Origin: Gavia stellata | Taxonomy: Eukaryota > Chordata > Aves > Gaviiformes > Gaviidae | Length of the DNA stretch: 64,000 nt | NCBI RefSeq assembly: GCF_030936135.1 | Contig: NC_082603.1 | Coordinates: 26,254,880 to 26,318,879, forward strand | Reading direction: 5' to 3' | Shown: positions 60,701-64,000 of the stretch, in pieces | How positions within the stretch are numbered: the first letter of the stretch is position 1 | How the letters are laid out: the number at the start of each line of letters is the position of its first letter | Notes under the pieces: model-generated | What the model was told of the DNA's origin: nothing | What the model saw: the letters and a program-made list of their open reading frames with translations, nothing else | The model's database searches: none | Translations under genes and position numbers: made by a program

Positions 60701-63700
60701 TTTTTTTCCCATCAGCTTCATCAGGCATCAAATTAGGCCTGTAGCCAAGACGGAAAGCCCTTGACATGGCTAGCAACTTCTTGCCCAAACAGAAGTTTCG
60801 CCATGTAGGTTATGTCCATAGTAACCCTGAGGGAGCAGCAATGTAGAGGAACAAGCTTTGTAAAAGCATCTCTGCCATCTTCTCGAGCACAACCCACCCT
60901 GGCTTGCTTGCTCTAGAAAAGGGAACAACTCTTCCATCAAAAGAAGAGAAACATCTCCAAAATTGCAGGAAAGCCCCAATCATTTGAGAATGGTCGAATT
61001 TATCCTGCACCACGGTCTTTAAAGCCAAGGTCTCTGGTCAGGTCTCTCCCATCACTGCCCCATCAGGCGTGAATTTATCTCCTGGCTTGTGCTGGAAGAT
61101 GACGAGAGAGCAGACCCCTTGTGCTTGCTTGCATGAGGTGCTGCAGCAATTATTTCAGTGTTCTGCAGCCAAAGGCGGCTTTTCATCTGCCACCCCGGCT
61201 GGAGACAGTGACCCCAACAGCAAGACGCTGATATTCTGCACCTTCTCGTGCAGACCTTTCCGTGCGGTCCCAGCCTCCCCTGGCTGATGGGCAATGGCAC
61301 TCGCCATCATCGGCAGGGACGTGGCGGTGCCGTGGGGCCAGGCAGGGGAGCATGGCGTGCGCGCCGTTACCTGAGCCACACCCTGTGTCCAGGTTTTCTG
61401 CACTAGAAGATGCCTCATAGCCCACCAGTGACACAACTCAGGTACAAAACAGGTCAGCCTGCTTGCATTGATGCCCCTGCCAATTGGCTTGAGTAGTTGT
61501 TAATAAAGGATTCGCAAAATAGATTCTCCATGATTTTTTTTTTCTTTTTTATTAGTGGAGTATGAAAACAGGCAATAATTTTACAGAAAGCAGGACTGGC
61601 ACAATTGGTACATAGCATCATGCTGCAGCTTTTCGGAAATGAATATAAACTCTTTTTTTTTTCTTCTTTTCCTACCTGAATAAATAAATATGATACACAT
61701 TTGAGTTCCTCGATAGTGAATTCTAAAGCACAAGGTCTTACACTACAGCTTAATTTTACAGCATTCTGTACAGTATATTACTGTGATTTCCTTTTTGTTC
61801 TCCTTTAAAAGCCTTTGTTCCTTTGCAAGATAGGTTTGACACACAAACACGGTTACACTTTGGAGCTAACTGTACGCCTTGGGTCAGAAGCTAGGAAAAA
61901 AAATAAATTGATTGCCTCCTGGCATGAGAAAATAAACCAAAAAGTTATTTTCCATTGCACAGACACATCTAAACTCTGGTGTGAGGTGGCCCTGCTCAAT
62001 TGCTAGAGCAGTTAGAAATGGCTTTGGCCATTTGTAGGGCATCAGATGCACTATTTAACTTACTATGGGTTTAATGTGTGTCTTTCTCAGACAGCTTTTG
62101 CTGAGGGCTTTTAGCTTGGAGCCCAGACTGTTAAAAAAAAATAAATTGTATGCTTTTGTTAGTATGTGACAACTCTCATATTCTTTACAAATTAATTCTG
62201 GGGCTCAATTTTGTCCTTAGCTGTGGCATTGCTCCACTGAAATCGGTGAAATTATTCCACTATGGCTTCACAGCAGTTCGGAGCAGTGGCTGGGTCTTAC
62301 TTTACGAGTGTTGGCATTAATGAGAGCCTTCATTAATGAGAGGCACCCATACACAAAAGAGTTGACATTAGCATCTCAGCTTTTGCACCTCTTCCCCAGG
62401 CAGCCTGAGAAAGCAGGGGACAACACAGACGCTGCTATCTGTGCAGCTGGGAACAAAACAACGCGTCTGCAAAGTCCATGGAAAACAGAAGACGTTAATC
62501 ATTACTGGGCTGTTTTGTAACGTGGTGGGAAAGTCGCACACACACATCTGAGTGGGGGATTTTTTTGTTTGTTTGATCTTGCTTTGCTGGAAATTTGTTT
62601 GTTTGGGTTTTTTTTTTTTTGTTTATTCCAACCTTTTCTTATCCCTCTGCTATGGATTTGGCCTGAGAGCAGACCTACTCAGAGAATAGCTTTTTTTCAC
62701 TCAACAGAAAACACAGGAGATGTATTGTGTTGCTCTAGAACAGATCATAAAAAAAACAGCAAGGGGCACATGGAGGGGTAAGAAGGGAGGAAAAGAAAAA
62801 TCAACACAGCTTGTAAAAAACAGCAGGAAAGTTCTGTAATTGACTTTTTTCAAGCTTAATTGAGTTATGTTTCATAGCTACTGTAATTAAACTAATAGAA
62901 TACGCTGGATTTGAATTTGCATTTCCTTTTACAGAGGTTTATTTAATCCTTTACGTATGAACTCGTCAGAAGTGTCCTGAAGTTGCTCAAAATTGTCGTG
63001 TCAATGGAAGTACCACACGAGGCACACAGGGACAGAAATAGCTCCAGTTCCCTCCTCTGTGTCCATGGGCTTTGGTGCTTCTTCAGCAAAGATGAGCAGC
63101 TCTTTGGCTGGCTGCGGTGGCAACAGTAACCTAGAGCTGGTTAAAATCCTTCACATGGTGAAATACCTAAATGGGAAATGAGATGTGGGGGGGATCTGCT
63201 TGTTGATGATTATTTTCATGTTTGGGAGCATTTTTGTGTTTCCTACACAGCAGATGATGATTTTTGGTGGGGGAAATACAGGCAAAACTGCTCTCTCTCT
63301 TTATTCCCCTATTCACCATGAAGAATATTTCTGCTTGTTTGTCAAAAAATAAAGAAGAAAAAAGAGAAAAAAGAGGTACCCTTTCTGCCACCCGGCATCA
63401 TTACTGGATCTTTTCTCACTGGTAATAAGTCTTTAGTATTTCTCCTGCAGTGTTTGAATAACTCCTTTATTTTATTAATACCTATCAGACTTCTCTTGCA
63501 GAGTAGAAGAAATTTAACTGCAAACTCTTACCCTGAATATTGTGACCTGTTTTCTCCTGGGCCCTGATCCTGCAAGGACCGTAGCTAAAACCTTTAAAAA
63601 TTCGGTAAGTAGGGTTTGGAGCGGTAGCTGTTTCACCAAGGAGAGGCAACGTAAGCAAAGCCATAGGAAGGCGAAAAGACCGGCAGAGGAAATCTCCAGA

Positions 63701-64000
63701 TACATAACCTGTTTCAAAATAGGAATTAGGGAGATTTTTTTCCAGTCTGTTTTTAAAGGACTGGGCATATCCTTTTCCCAGCCTCCATGCCATGCTGTGC
63801 GTTTATCTGGCACTCCTTTCATGCATAAGAAACAACTTGATCATCTGCATCACGAAACACAAAATATTGCTTCTCTTTTTACATTTATCTCCCTGCGACT
63901 GAAACTGTACCAGGGATGCCCTGCCCTGCACCAGCTGGGCGCAGCATCCCGAGAAGACAGATAGCTTTTTTTCCCCCTAATAGCTCGTCTGTTGGACGGG
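54796..64000. other. AT-rich gene-free region
   Basis: No coding feature supported. Several AT-rich segments (about 55.05-55.35, 59.25-60.06 and 61.5-61.9 kb) lack repeat signatures and contain homeodomain- and POU-type words such as TAATTA-like cores and ATGCAAAT (59302-59309). They could be conserved regulatory elements, which cannot be judged without alignment. Near 61.55 kb the minus strand has AATAAA followed by an A-rich stretch, as at a transcript end. Confidence 0.4.
55405..55425 (+). repeat. (AAAT)n short tandem repeat
   Basis: Four to five AAAT units follow a T/C-rich run in non-coding DNA. Confidence 0.8.

Overview
The window looks like bird nuclear DNA. It has large introns with GT-AG junctions, a CR1 retroposon with the usual avian 3' end near 54.4 kb, several worn MIR/CR1-type relics and a vertebrate-style CpG island. 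There are no bacterial operons, and nearly all long open frames are chance ones. The identifiable genes belong to one family, fatty-acid amide hydrolase (FAAH), a membrane-anchored amidase-signature serine hydrolase.

Layout, left to right. (1) 1-5.4 kb, minus strand: the first eight exons of an apparently functional FAAH-like gene, here called unit A. It resembles the avian vitamin D3 hydroxylase-associated protein (VDHAP) group and runs off the left edge. (2) 7.2-10.4 kb, minus: unit D, a heavily eroded copy of which only exons 1, 10 and 15 are recognisable. (3) 12.0-22.7 kb, minus: unit B, a nearly complete copy that is dead by several independent lesions: a stop in exon 1, a 1-nt deletion in exon 4, a lost donor after exon 9, no identifiable exon 11, an 18-nt deletion in exon 13 and a decayed exon 14. 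(4) 25.2-35.3 kb, minus: unit C, an intact 15-exon gene for a 573-residue protein with the full Lys-Ser-Ser triad and a CpG-island promoter. It is the best candidate for the FAAH orthologue. (5) 38.3 kb, plus strand: a lone exon resembling a FAAH-type first exon (unit E), facing away from unit C. (6) 38.5-64 kb: no gene I can support. It holds a 23-bp minisatellite, the CR1 copy, older relics, simple repeats and AT-rich DNA that may carry conserved non-coding elements.

Exon lengths and intron phases were worked out by hand. They agree between units A, B and C for nearly every exon, including a 41-nt micro-exon 6 whose protein sequence is very divergent. That agreement is the main evidence that all units descend from one 15-exon ancestor by tandem duplication. 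The active genes would hydrolyse fatty-acid amides (FAAH: anandamide, oleamide; chicken VDHAP has been reported as a propionamide-hydrolysing amidase) at intracellular membranes. The locus is a clear case of birth and death in a tandem gene family: two intact or apparently intact members, one recent pseudogene, one old remnant and one stray first exon.
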